This document shows, piece by piece, positions 33,419-46,699 of a stretch of DNA of 64,000 bases. Source of the DNA: Aquilaria yunnanensis (Eukaryota; Streptophyta; Magnoliopsida; Malvales; Thymelaeaceae). The DNA lies in the NCBI GenBank assembly GCA_039654915.1, contig CM077594.1, forward strand, positions 91,588,893 to 91,652,892, given 5' to 3'. Numbering within the stretch: position 1 is the first letter of the stretch; every line of letters starts with the position of its first letter. A model generated the notes under the pieces. The model searched no databases and was not told where the DNA came from. It saw only the letters and a program-made list of their open reading frames with translations. The position numbers and the translations under genes are program-made.

Positions 33419-36009
33419 AAATAAAGTTTAGATGAGTCACTTTTCTTATTTTTTTTATTCTGCCTAGGTCAGGTCCTTTTATTTTTGTCCCAGTGAGGTC
33501 TCATACATTATATAGCATGTTTGATTGAGATCTTTTTTTTTTGTCACCTAGGGTATTAACTTTGATGGGGATCTCATGGAAAATGACAACTTTAGTCCAT
33601 AGATTTTCTTCATCCTACTTGTAGCATCCTGAAACTTATGAATCTAACACATCATCCCAAAACATATCAATTCACAGGTATTTATGAGCAATTTGTGTAT
33701 AAACTTCATTCTCATCACAATATCTAGTTCTGCTATTACAACCGCATATTATCCTAATGATTCGCCATACTCAAATTTTCCTTTCACTAAAATCTGCTTA
33801 TTTGCATTACCAAAAATTGATGAGATTTAAGACCCTTAATCTTTGTCACATTCTCTTTAGCCAAAGTGATAAACTCAAAAGGAAAACTCAATAGAGAAGC
33901 TATCAATAATACTTTGATAACACTAAACAACAACTTTTGTCAAGGATGCTGCCAGGATAACTTATTTAATTGGGATAATGATCTTATACTTAGTCACAGT
34001 TGGTTAGTCAATACTTGTAGTTTTTTAAAACTTTACATTCAACTAGTTCATTAACCTAGAACACGTATATGCATATGTTGCTTCGGCTTTGAGTAATTGG
34101 AAATGAACAAAGAAACAAACACTTTAAAAGTTGCCACGGCTTTAATAAATAAAATTTAAAATAACAACTGAAACCATAAGTTTAGTATCTTAGTCTTGAC
34201 TCTATATACATCACAACACTTAGCTTAATGTACACCCAAAAGTAACTTTAGTGTACATATATACTTATAAGTCTTAATAATACTTGTTTATACTAGAGGC
34301 ATAACTTGGTACTATTGAAACCCAACTTACTAATCTTATTTGAGATCACTAATTAAACTTCCACATAAGCTCAGGGTCTCAGTGATTGAAGGTTCCACTT
34401 TTTTTATGCACCTTAAGCCTTTAACTATCAAGTCCAATCAAACAACTTAGTTAGCTTTTCAAAAAGTTTAACGAATGATCTTAGAATCAATAATGATTCA
34501 ATTACATAATACCTGTATCAAGAACTTGGCATAACACCCTATCCTTGGTGTTAAGCCCCAGAATGATATAAGTTGCACAACATGAAACTTAAAGGGATGA
34601 GAATATAATGATTCTTAGTAAGGGATTTATAAACTGATAAGGAAAATCTTTAGGGCCCAACATATATAACATATACATGCATCTTAATGTAAGCTAAAAA
34701 TGTTCTGATGTCTTAACTAATGGTCACTAGCATGGGTTCTATGACAGGGAACCCATCTTTAACCTAGTCTTTTTTACAAAGGCTTTAACTCTTGTTTTAG
34801 CAAGTTTGGCTTGCCACTTACTTTACTTCCCCTTATCATATTGTACAAGAGTTTCTCTTAAATCTTGGTGGCTCATCTTACCAACCATGGTAGCTTAGCT
34901 AGGGCACTCTTAAGGTTCAAGATCTCTCTTAGATACTTAGCACCCATACATTTACTTAAGGCCTTTTAGCTTACTCAGGCCTTAAACTTTTCTTTCTTGT
35001 CTACTACTTAACTCAACTTACTCCCTTATGATGTATTTTTAACTTAGGTAATGTGTTTGAACCTTGGCTTAGGGTGTCCTGGCCTTAAAAGTAGCCTTAG
35101 AAACCTCTTTGTGAGTTCCCCTACACACTCGGCTCTTATAACTCAATTTAAAACTCTTCTTGGCTCAAGCTAACACATAACCCAACAACATAGCATGCAA
35201 AATACATCAAATATAACTCAACATAACTTAAATCCTTTAGCTAGAACAATCGCTGCAAGCAACACAAAGCTTTATGTCTTTGTGGTCTCAGTTTCATGGT
35301 CTTCTTTATACCCCTTATAATAGCTAGAGTAATATCCTATAATCAATCACTTGGCACATAAATAAACCATACCTAGGACAATAATTAAGAATGTGCTATA
35401 TGGTTTAATGATTAGCTTAACCCTTATCTTAGACTTACTTAATAACCGGTTCTTAATGTTATTTATGCCCTAGGTTTGATCCTTATTGCTAGCTTTGACA
35501 ATGTTTCTAGCAAGAACTCAATGGAATTATTTTCTAGTTTTTCTCAGCTGATTAAATGGTAACAAAACAAATAGCACAATCTTTCTATTGCTAGCCACCT
35601 AATTAGGACCAAATTAAAATAGAAAAACCATAAAGGAAATTTAACCTTTTACGGTTTCATTGCTAGCTTCTTCTTTATTTTAATTATTTACTACACCTAA
35701 TTGCCTTGTGTTTTAAGTAAACAAACACCATTTCCTCATTAGTTCCAGCCTTTACGACCTTCTCAGCAGAACTTAAACTACAGCAAACAATGAACTAAAT
35801 GGTCCTTACCTCTCACACACAACCATAGCTTAGCTTTCTTTTACATCTTAAGATTTTTTCCAAGCATTCAATGCTTGTTCCTCTTTAGAAACTAGCAAAG
35901 AACTGATTTTAGCAATGAGTTCAAGTAATATCATAATTGAATTAACCCTGTAATATCACAGGAGATAATCACTTACTTACATTGCAAGAATAAAGCTTAA
36001 ACTTAGCTC

Positions 36010-36700
36010 CTTATGCAAGAACATATGATTTTCACCCCAATTTCATGTTGATTTGTGGTTAATTTGGTTAGGTTTTAGCTTAGAATGGATAGGTTGTTCA
36101 CTGTGGTTTTGTGGATAAGGAAGGGTTTTGGAAGGGTTTGGGTTGGGAAAAAGGTGGTCGAATGATAATTCACCAATCCACTGTTACTTATGCCTCAAAC
36201 ATAAGGTGCCATGCAACTGGTCCCTTATTTGTACTCTTCAGTACATTGGTGGCTTATCTATAACACATTAGGAACCTTAGTACCAAAACTAGCATTACTT
36301 GGTGCTTGAATCCTTAATTACACACCTAGTCCTCATATTTGACATATGTGCCATTTAATCCCAAGATTTTTATGGGTCACATTTAAACCATACACGGACA
36401 ATTTAGTCAATTCATAATTTCACAATAATAGAGCGGGAATCATGAAAAATTGTGACACCTTAAATTCAATATTTTTTCATCTTCTATCTAACTGTAAAAT
36501 AAAAATGGGTTACTATGTGAATTGACCAGATGCTTCTCATAACCCGACTGGCTTAAATGACCAATTTTAATCCTTTTGAAGCTATAATACTTACAATAAA
36601 CTGAGACTTTGCTTGAAATAATTATTCTAAGCATCTTAAATTACTAAAATAACCATGCTTACCTCATTAATCCAACTTTAGGTCTTGGATAGTCATTACA
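36010..36700 (-). repeat. Inverted repeat arm, left copy (LTR-like)
   Basis: Matches the reverse complement of 41630-42115 over about 500 bp. Shared on one strand are GGTGCCATGCA, TGGTCCCTTATTTGTACT, AGGAACCTTAGTACCAAAAC, ATTATTCTAAGCAT and TTAAATTACTAAAATAACCAT. Read in reverse from about 36699 it starts TGTAATGACTATCCAAGACC, a TG-start like an LTR. A related word in the same orientation, AGGTCTTGGAGAGTTATTAC, ends near 42139. Confidence 0.6.
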
Positions 36701-38779
36701 ATCTCCGCTCCTTTGAAAATTTAGTCATTTAAATCCAGACCTTACTAAGAATAACCCTTTGATGCTACTTTAAGCTTCCTGCCCAGTTTTCCATGTAGTC
36801 TCATTCTTACCATGATTAATTCATAACACTTATCCACGGGCACTTCTTACTCTTAGATTATTAACTTGTTAATCAAGGAACCACTTAGGATGCCCCTTAT
36901 CAAGGATCATTCCTTAGAGACATGATTTATAGGGTACACTTACGTCTTTTGGAGCTATTTTTCTCCCTTGGTCTTTTACTTCACGGTGGATGTTCTTAGG
37001 AGTACTTTGCTTTCACTCCTCACTTGTAGAGAACTTGTCTCTACCTTGGTAAGCTTCTTAGCCTACTATCACTTTTGACCCTTACATGATGGGTGAACTC
37101 TGATAACCATCCTCTGACTCTAGTGGGTATAAAACAGACTTGGCAACCTCTTACACATGATTTAAGCTCTTCAAGCCCTCTTAGGTGTATTTTAACTTTG
37201 TTGCCATATAGTGCTCATAAGCACTTTGATTTTTGTGGTAACTTACCCCTTAGGTTTTTTGAACTAGTTATTTGGCATTCATTGGGTTTTCATCACCATG
37301 AGATGCCCTAATTCTAAGGAGCCCACAACTCACAACCTTAACTTGCGATAGGCACCCGAGGTATTTTACCCTATGTTACTCAGGTGCTTTTTAGCATCCT
37401 ACATTGCCTTTAAGACACCATCATGTTCTTTTAGCCTTTTCTTAGGTTGCTTAACTCCTTTGATTGTGCCCTTCATATTAACTTTCTTAACTCATTCAGG
37501 GAGTTCCTAGGATTCTTTGCACACAGCTCTTAAAGTCTGCCATTAGTACTCATGCCACCCTTTTTGTTTTTCTTACAAACCTTAATTTTGCTTGGTTCAT
37601 TGTAGACTCATGAGGACTTAGGAATCTTGCTTTAATTATTTTGTTCTTTACGAACCCTTAGGAATAATCTTTCACAATTCACTAAATTTTTCAGGTCAAA
37701 CCTAACCACTTGGTTTTTTTGGGTATTGTGCAAGTGTGCACTTATACCTCCTTATGCCTTGTTGGAATCTCTGACCCCTGTACCACCTTGAAGACCATCT
37801 TTGTGGCTATACTTTGTCCCTTGATACTTAGAGACATATACTTAGGTAATTGCTTAATCTAGCTAGCTTTTAGGCACTACCTACCATGACTACTTAGTGT
37901 TAGCCCATGGTGTGCACACCCTCAACTGATTGAGGCTAGTAACCCCTTATGCCTGATTGAGGCTTACTTGGCATCTTTTATACCTCTTCTTGTCCTTAAA
38001 CAATTAGGACTTCCAAAATTATTACGATTTTTAGGCATTTCCTTTATTGCTCCACTTAAGGGCACTTAAGCTCTTTAAAGTTATTACTCTTTAAAGTTAT
38101 TATAACTTCTATAACTACCTTGATGGTGTCACCTAACAAGGGTTTACTCATCTTTCTTTTCTTGAAGTATTTTCTTTTATTGGTCACCTTATTATGCAAG
38201 AGTCTTTTGTCTATTATAAGACCATTCACTTACACTTTTAGGTATATAAGTACCTTGTTTCTCCTTTAAGGACAAAGAATCCTATCCTTTCTAAGGCCTT
38301 GTAAGCATTTTCTAGTTTAAGGAAACAATAATGCTTAATAACCTTAAACCTCTTGACTAGAGATATTGTCTTAAGTCAAACTTTTAATCTTGGGACCTAT
38401 GGGTTATGGGCCTACCACGCTTCCGTTGCCCTACTATGATATTGAGCATCTTCACTTATGTACTTCTTTTTTTATTTTAGTTTTTCCATGGTGCTTATTA
38501 AGGAGCTTGTCATGCTTTAGGGTATAGGATAATTTTCTTGCACCCCTACTTCCTCATCATCTTTATGTATCTCCCCTCCTTGAAGTTACACTTATAGTTA
38601 GTCTTATTCTTATTGGAATCTTTTCCTACACTTAGTGAGTACCTAATTACTTGTCATTACATTTAGTGTATAAGATCAAGTTTAGAATAATTATATTCAA
38701 ATTCTTGGTGCATTTTTTTTAAACACTTAACAGAAACCTTATGCCATAACTTAGGCATTAAAGCCCTATTAAGCACATC

Positions 38780-39960
38780 TTGGTTTCGTTTCACTTAGAC
38801 ACCTTTATTAATGCGAACCCCGATGGTATAAAGACCATGAAATGCGCCCAAGATGTTTTTCAAGCTCCACAAGACATCAAAGAGATTGGATTTGAAGACC
38901 CCCACCCTAATCAACCTGTGACTAGAAACAAGAAGTATAAGAACACCAAGAACACAACCACACTTGTGTACCAAGGTAGTCCACAAAGAACCAAAGAGAA
39001 ATTCTCTCCAAAGTAGCAATATTATTTCATGTCAAGGCTGTTGTTTTACAACCAGAATATGTGCCTATTTATAGGCCTAAACTAAGGTAAAAGACTCAGC
39101 AAAATTCGCAGCCCAAGTCACCTAGGAAACCTAGTTACAAAGGACTCAAGAAAACCTAGTCAAACTAGGATTCCTACACCCTTTTAACACATGTTTAATG
39201 TGTGTAGCGAATTCCATTTATCCTAAGTGACCTGAATCACTTCCATGGCCTAAATAACATCCTAAATAATGTAAATGAATAGGAAAATAAAATAAAATAC
39301 ATTACAAAACAAGATTGGCCATAAAAACCCCAAAATAATCTTCTCGGGTGGTTCTTGCTTGTGTCTTCAACTTCAAGCTAAAATTCGAACTTGATGCAGC
39401 CATGATTTCTCAAAATTCAAAGCATGAAAGTTGTAGATCTCTTTCTTAGATTTGAAATGACACTTGAACCACACAAAATGGACATCTAAAGCCAAAGATA
39501 TACCCAAAATACTGCAACTGCTTTTGAACCAGCGATAACTCATAAATCTCGACTTTGAAGCTAAATTGGACCTCCTTAACGTGCAAACTGGGTTTCATGT
39601 TCTTTATATGATTTTGTAGCTCCAGATGTTAGTTTTCCAATGAATAAAGAATCACTCAATTATGACCTGTTTACCTCAAGATATGATTTTTCTACCAAAA
39701 CATCGCCAATCTGTCAAAATCCAAGCTTAGCCATTATCTCCATATGATTCCTTGCATGTTCCAGCAGCTCCTTGGGAAATTCCAAGCTCATTCTCCATGA
39801 AAAAGCTTGAGACAAAAGCTTGAAGTACACTAATGAGCTCCTTATCCTTATTCCTTGTCAATGATCTACTAGTTATCTTCAATGGATCCTTACCATCCTT
39901 GGTTGTGCCTTCTCTGATCGTATCATTTATGCAGCCATATAGCTTGTCTAGCATTTATAT
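38780..39960 (-). mobile_element. LTR retrotransposon remnant (Ty3/gypsy-like polyprotein end plus LTR)
   Basis: Read on the minus strand, an open 75-codon stretch (39954-39727) ends KDPLKITSRSLTRNKDKELI..., resembling the PLTRSRAK-type tail that follows integrase in gypsy polyproteins. It is followed by about 900 bp of non-coding DNA with a TATA box GGCCTATAAATAGGC (about 39062-39076), then a transcribed-leader-like stretch. This is the order polyprotein end to 3' LTR. The rest of the element is missing or unrecognisable. Family assignment is tentative. Confidence 0.5.
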
Positions 39961-41629
39961 TTTAACTTTTTTAGGTCATTCATACCTAATCTAAGGCCTC
40001 ATGATGTCTGGAATCCCTTGCACTTAGCTCTTGGCCCTTGGATCCAAGACACTCCTTCATTTGCACTTGACTTGGCCTACGTAGAGAGTGTGTGGTCATT
40101 TTTAGATTTCCATTAGTTTTGGGCATTCAAGGATTTTCCCATAACATCCTTGGTTTTTTAGAGACCGTTGGTATGATCCTTTAATGCCCTAAACCCTTTG
40201 GGTTAAAGCAGTTTACTTGGACTCTATGCTAGTGTCTAGACCATGCACTTTAGTGCTGTAATTAGTAGCTCATGAAGGTACTTCCAAAAAACTTGTGCAC
40301 ATAGGAATTTTTCCCTACATTCCTTGGCTTCTTAGGAAGTCTTAAAGTTACTTTTTAATCCTCAGACCTTGTAGAATAATCCAGTTTGTTACTGAATTTT
40401 ACTACTATCCAAGATGGACAGGATACACCTTAACACCTTTTGCCTTAGCCAATTTGGCATTTTCCATAGTACCTGGGCTTTTTGGAATTTTTTCCCTCAA
40501 GCCTTAGGCTCTTAGAGACCCTTAGTTCAGTCCTTTAGTGTCCTAAACCTCTTGGTTTAGTACAGTTTAATATGGGACTGTTGGTGCCACCGCTTTCTTA
40601 CCTTTGGGTAGTGTCACTTTGAATTACTTGGTCTCGGACAACTATAATTTTTTTTTTTTTGTGTACCAATCCCTTTACTTTAGGGCGTCACATTAGGCTA
40701 CTGTCTTTGGAGCTTGCCTACACCCTATAATTCTTATACCTTAAAGCATTCCTCCACCATAGGCTACTTTGCCTCTAATGTAGAAAAACATTAGCTTAAT
40801 TTTAGACTTTCTTAAAGTCTATGCTCCCTTAGCCTTAGTGTTCAGGTTCACCCTAAACACTTTGGCCATTACCTTTTCATTCAAAGGATTGCCCTACTTC
40901 TCACATAAAGAAGCAATACTTGTCCCTACCTATAAGAGGTCTTCATCTATTTTTTCATGGTTGTTATATTCTTCATGATGCCCTTGGGGTTGCAAATATT
41001 TTTTTATTAGCCTTGGTGTCTAGGCTCTCCCTACAACACCTTGGCTTTTAACCTCCTTCATCTTTTTTGGTTGCTTTTCCGATTTGCTCGGGCTCTTGAG
41101 TCTTTTAGGACTCATTCTTATCTTACCCATCATATTGTCTTACCCCTCTATAGGGTTATCTACACACATTGGGGCTAATAACCCTTTATTGGGTAACTTG
41201 GACCCTTACTAGGATCCTTAGCAATGTTACCCCTACATGTATTGTTGTTTGTGCAACCAATGTCAGAAAACATCCCCAGATAGTTCATAATAACAATTAA
41301 ACATACTTACCACTTGCAACTGGAAACAACAATAATAATCATGTCTTTGTAAAAATGACTAGCTATGTGTATTAATCATAGCTCCAATCCATGATTGTAG
41401 ACACTTCAAGTATAGGTTATATCACATGGTACTACTTAAACATCAAGAATTAGCCTATGCACACATAGCACTTATGTACATCCATAAGTAACCATAGTGT
41501 ATATACAAATATATATACTAAAGAAGTCCATACACATCTGTCAAACAAGAGGTACTTTCCTGGTACACAAGTACTCAACATATACAAGGTTTGAGACTTT
41601 TACTCCCACTTGAGCACAAAAGCTCCAAA

Positions 41630-42115
41630 AATGAAGTTGGATTATTGAAGTAACCATGGTTATTTTAGTAATTTAATATGCTTAGAATAATTATTGCAAG
41701 CAATTTTTTGTGATTTCTGCTCTATCTTTATGAAATTATGAATTAACTAAATTATCCATATGTGGTTCAAATGTGACCCATAGAAGTTTTGGGACTAAAT
41801 GACACTTCTGTCAAATATGAAAAGTGGCGTGTAATTAAGGTGAAGAAGGATTCAGGTGCAAAGTAAAACTAGTTTTGGTACTAAGGTTCCTAGCGTATTA
41901 CAAATAAGTCCCCAATATATTGAAAAGTACAAATAAGGGACCAAGTGCATGGCACCTCATGTTTGGGACATAAATAACGGTGAATTGGTGACTCACTATT
42001 CGATCACCTCTTTCCTAGCTCCAATCCTTTCGAAACTCTTTCTCATCTATGAAACCACTGTGAACCTCTATAACCTATCCATTCCAAGCTTAATCCTAAC
42101 AAATTAGCCCAAAAA
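41630..42115 (+). repeat. Inverted repeat arm, right copy
   Basis: Reverse-complement partner of 36010-36700. The spacing of about 5 kb between arms would allow a large fold-back. Probably two LTR-derived segments in opposite orientation. Confidence 0.6.
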
Positions 42116-43148
42116 TATTAGGTCTTGGAGAGTTATTACAACTTTTCTTTGCCTGGTTTTTTGCTCGCCATGGACACATCACACTAGAAGATTATATGCT
42201 TCTTTGTGACACCAAGCAATGCCCAGAAGAGCGATGTAAGCCATGTGATGTAGTCAATGGATTGGTTGGCCTTAAGGAGCAAAGCCCTTGTAACTTGCTT
42301 GGCATTCTTACCTCGACTCTTCTTTATAGGCTGAAATATGGCATTGAGGTTATCGATTTACATGATAAGGTTAGGGTTCTCTATTTTAGCCATCATTAGT
42401 GTCCTTCTCTGCGTGTCCTTTGTTCCCCAGTTGGCAAAATCAAAATTTGGAGCCATTTTAAGCTTCACCAATATAACAAGAAAAACAAGATAATAATTTT
42501 GAAAAAAACAAAAAACTGAATTCCCAACAATTCCAACAAGTAAAGAATAAATCTTTAGAACCTTGATATGGAAATTAATAAAGAAATAAGCTAAGTAGGT
42601 CCAATAATTTTTTTTGAAAAACCTAGGTAAAAAGCCTACATTCAACAAAACATGGGTTGAAGAAATTTGGTAAATTAACGAGCTTTGTGGTTACAGATAT
42701 GGTTTCTTGGGTAGAGCTAACATGGGAAATCAACATTATGAGGAAAGGTATGAAAGGGTGTTCATCAGATTTCCTTTTATTGGCTATTATTTTATTATTT
42801 GAGATTTCCTTTCGGATTCTAAAAATTTGAATTTTTGAAGCATTGTTTGCTTAGAAATTTAGGTGGGTAGAAGGAGAAAGAGAATATGGCGCTTGGAGTG
42901 AGATGGAAATGATGGTTAATTGTTAGATTCATAAGTTTTAGGGTGCTAGGAGCACAATGAAAAAAAAAATATAAGGACAAGAGTTTCATTTTCCATGAGA
43001 GTCCATTAATGTTAATACCCTAAATGATGGCAAGGAGCCCAATAAGGCGTGCTATATGAGGTGTAGGACCTTGTTGGGAGAAAATTAAGGTACGTGACTC
43101 AGAAAGGACAAAAAAATAAGGAAAGGGGTGCATCGTGAAGTTTACTCC

Positions 43149-43330
43149 TTTTACATATTATTTTTGACACTTTTACATATTCAATTAGGCTTTTTAACAC
43201 TTTTCTACATTACTTCTGAAAATAATAAATTATTTGTATATTTTATAAAGAGAATAAATTATTTGCATATTATTTCAGACAATTTTGCATACTTCTTTAT
43301 ACACATTTATATATTTGTTTGGACACTTTG
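43149..43330 (+). repeat. Degenerate minisatellite, right part
   Basis: CACTTTTACATATT, ATTACTTCTGAAAATAATAA and AATAAATTATTTGCATATT words, in the same orientation as in 33090-33418. Probably the other half of an array split by insertion of the 9.7-kb block. Confidence 0.6.
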
Positions 43331-44404
43331 GCATCTTGTCATGGATACTTATTCAAATTTTTTTTCAAATTGTTTTTGTGCACTATTCAGCAGTGTGGGA
43401 GAGGGAGGACTGGACTAGTGGTAACTTGGACTAGTATCGAGTAGAAGGTAAAAAAGTCTGAAGATCAACACGATCTCAAGGTGATAACTACTACAATTTG
43501 GAAGCAATAACTGGAAGATCTGGAAGGGAGTGGCAATTAGTGAACTTTGGAGGTGAGCGACAATCAGTATGCTGTGGAGGCGAGTAATGGCTAGTAGGGT
43601 GATCTAGATGTGAGCAACATGATCTAGAGGCAAATGACAATGATAAGATTTAAAAGCAAACGATAAATGTACGATCAGGAAAATAGTACTGATAATGAGA
43701 TCCAAAGATGATGATCAATTAGAAAAGGTGTATCTAGAAGCATTGGTTAGAAAAGCTTTTTTTGGAAGCAATGATAGTTCGGCTAAAGCGGCGATGACAA
43801 CGATGAGGTAGGGTTTCTCGGGGGAGAAATAGAATATTCATTGGCAATTTGGTCAAATTTTAAGTTGAGTGGTCTATTATGGGTTATAATTGGATTAATA
43901 TGTCTAGTTAAACATATTTCTATAGGTTAAGGATAAAGTACACCTGGCTTATATGCTACATGCACATTTTCAGCTTATTTATAGTAAGACCATTTACTTC
44001 CTACCTCTTGTTTTCTTTTTGCCATTGTTCACTGATTCACAAGACTTATGTTCCTAATGGCTGCCATTACTAATTCCAATATCATCACCCTTAACCTTTT
44101 GCTAGTTTCATCATTTCATGTGACTGAAGTTTCACCATATTCCACCAGTGGTCTCCCATTTTCACTAGACCTAGATTCTCTCAGCCTCAACCTCTCATCA
44201 GTCTTTGCTAATGGTCATGAACTCTAACAATAAAGCGTCCATGAATCTAGAAGTTGAAAGACATTAGTAGCTCTGCGGTGTCAGCCAATTGGACAACAAT
44301 TTGTAAAGTTTGGAGATCTAGTCGATGGTTCTAAGAGTGAGGCATCGTCGTTCACCAAGCGAGTCTGAATGAGTCGAGTTTTTGAACTCACAACTCCTAA
44401 GAAA
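43331..44404. other. Intergenic, no gene seen
   Basis: Mixed-composition DNA with words such as GATCTAGA and GTGAGCAAC repeated loosely around 43550-43630. No reading frame or element boundary could be supported. Confidence 0.4.
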
Positions 44405-44745
44405 TTGAGAGCCAATTCATTTTGACTTAAGTCAACTGACTTATTTTTACTTTAACATTTTTTTTGTTGGAAATCAATTTAATTTAAAAGCTAATGTTAT
44501 GTAGATGCAATAATCAATTTGAAAGTAAATTTTCATGATGTTATTAAATTTTTATAATTTTTTAATGCCTTAAACTAGAAAAATTCATAAAAATTTAGTT
44601 AGATTACAAATATTGTATTTTCAATGGATTATTGTAGCTACATAATATTAACTTTTAATTAAAATTAGTTCTGGGTAAAAAAGACGTAAGAATAAAAATA
44701 AACTATTTTTTAGTCAATTGACTTAAGTTAAAATAAACTGGATGT
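44405..44745. mobile_element. Tourist/Harbinger-like MITE
   Basis: Left arm CAATTCATTTTGACTTAAGT and the reverse of the right arm CAGTTTATTTTAACTTAAGT form inverted ends that continue through CAACTGACT / CAATTGACT. The GTTTATTTTGACTT type is common in PIF/Harbinger MITEs. About 340 bp, AT-rich; the 3-bp duplication is not clear. Confidence 0.5.
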
Positions 44746-44929
44746 GAACCATTAAAGCCTTTTACAAATCCAAGGTACTTCCTCAATCATTTTGTTCACG
44801 TATTAATCTAGAAAGCTTGTCGATCTTACTTTGAAGTGCTTTATATGATTTCTCCAAAATCAGTAGAAATTATTAATGGAGACTTGATTACTATTTCCTG
44901 GTGATAGCCATGCCCTTATATATTTCACC

Positions 44930-46600
44930 TCCCTTTGTGCGATTTTATTGTTAAATTTTCTAGATCTTAGTTATATTTTATATTTTATTGATTTGTAGGT
45001 CTGATTGCATCATTTGAGGGCTTAAGTGTACAAATTAGATGGAATTGGGTCCGAAATTGCATAAGGGAGTAAAATAGGAAGAATCCAAAAATGAGAAGGA
45101 ATAAGAAGCCGAAGAATAAATCATGCTATTATATGACATGGGAGTAAAATAGGAAGAATCCAGAAATGAGAAGGAATAAGAAGCTGAAGAATAAATCATG
45201 CTATTATATGACATATTTCATGCAACAGTATCAAAAAAATAGGGAAGGCAAAAATTTACAGAAATTATCCATCCTATCGCATGGACCATAACATATATCT
45301 GCATGAAGAGTTCCAGAGTTATTTTTCTAGGATTTTGACACCATGTTGTCACATGGTATAGATCATGTAATTGTATCAAGGATGACTCCAGGTTATTTCT
45401 ACAAGACAAAGCTGTTTTGGGGAGGTGGGGCGGGGATCATTTGGCATACTTGAGAGTTTTTCTACACATTAAGCCCTACAAATATCACTTATAAAACTTA
45501 TGATTGGAGTTTAAGAGTAGATGGAAGAGGATAAAGCTAGGGATTTGAACATCAAATGCATTCTCTACCTATGGTTTTAGCATAAACTTTCTATTGTAGC
45601 CACCATATAGGTTTTTTTTAGAGCATAGAGAGACTTTCTCTTAGAGCTCACTTGGAAGAAGCTAGGAGGACTCAAGGAGGTTTACTAGGGGACTTGGGGA
45701 ATCAAGCTACTTTAGTCTAAATTGGGTTTATTCTTTCCTTCTCCTTGTAGCTTGCTATGGATTTTATCTATTCTATTTTTATGTTTTCTCTTAGTTTGAA
45801 CATGGAGTAGTTTTTCCTACATTTTCTATAGTTGTAATTATTTGACATGGTTATGTTTAGTTGAATTCATGTATGGATGTCTTGATTTTCCACCAATGCT
45901 TGTTTGATCTTATTCTTAAGGCTCTTATTGTGTTGATTGATTAAGGGCCTTAATCAATTGTACCTTAGATTCTTTTTTAAGTTTAAGGAAAGATTAAAAA
46001 GAATTTGAACTAAAAGAAAATGGTAGTAACCATGGGCATGTTGGGAAATTTGTTTAGGTTGCTAAGGTGATGAATGAGTATTCTTCATAATGCCTCGATT
46101 GGATTATTAATTGTGATAGGAGTCCTTACTAGTTTAAGTTTAGCAAATGTTTCTTAGCTTAAGAGAAAAAAAAAACCAAATAAAATGATTACCAACAAGA
46201 AGGAAAATCTAGACTCAGGATTAATTTATCAAACTAACCTAGTCAAGTAATGAAAATTGTAGGATGTATGCCTTTCTTAGTTGTTAACAAAACCTTTAGT
46301 TTGCTTGTGTTCTTTGTCTTGTTAATTAGATTAGGAAATCTCATTAGAATTAATTGAGTTAGTTGAGTAGAATATATTGATTGTTGATTGTTTAACTAAA
46401 GTTTGTTTCAAATATGGTGGTAATTGTTCATTTTAATCAACAATCCTTGTGGGATCAAGATCCACTCTCCCTCACTATAGACACACAATGCACTTGAGGG
46501 TAGATTGTGGTTTTTAAAGCATATTGAATACATTCAAACTCTTGGTTTTTGATTAATTTCATTTGCCGCTAAACGAGCTCATTAGCTTGTGTTACTTATG
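44930..46600 (+). mobile_element. Non-coding retroelement-like remnant (LARD type)
   Basis: A long open-text region without genes. The stretch near 46440 with AATCCTTGTGGGATCAAGAT, then CACTTGAGGGTAGATTG, resembles the leader region downstream of the LTR in large plant retroelements with no coding sequence. LTR borders were not found. It contains the 75-bp tandem duplication at 45065-45214. Confidence 0.35.
45065..45214 (+). repeat. 75-bp tandem duplication, two copies
   Basis: Two adjacent copies start GGGAGTAAAATAGGAAGAAT (45065 and 45140) and end ATGCTATTATATGACAT. Only two differences were seen between them, so the duplication is young. Confidence 0.95.
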
Positions 46601-46699
46601 ATATTGGTAATGATCAAAAGGCAGATCTAGTGGTTTTAGGAAGACGGAAAATAGAGTTTTTCTTTATTTTCTCATTGATATGATACACTATTGGTCTGT

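Larger units (their letters stand above)
33419..43148. mobile_element. 9.7-kb block with inverted ends and 9-bp duplication (probable MULE with nested debris)
   Basis: Inner ends at 33419-33640 and 42925-43148 are inverted repeats. Shared in order are TTCTTATTTTTTT / TTCCTTATTTTTTT, CATATAGCA-like words, AGGGTATTAAC, TCTCATGGAAAATGA and AAACTTATGAATCTAACA. TTTTACATA flanks both sides (33410-33418, 43149-43157), which fits a Mutator-type 9-bp duplication, but the word is frequent in the flanking minisatellite. No transposase was found. The interior is almost free of reading frames above 75 codons and holds retroelement debris, including a second inverted pair (36010-36700 with 41630-42115) and a gypsy fragment (38780-39960). 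The + strand is rich in CTTAGG/CCTTA words over 34.3-38.7 and 40-41.2 kb. Confidence 0.55.

Noticed and set aside
38780..39016. + strand frame of 78 codons
   Set aside because: Lies antisense in the leader of a minus-strand retroelement; no coding signature.
42358..42648. Minus-strand frame rich in F, Y, L (96 codons)
   Set aside because: Composition is that of AT-rich non-coding DNA; no homologue recognised.
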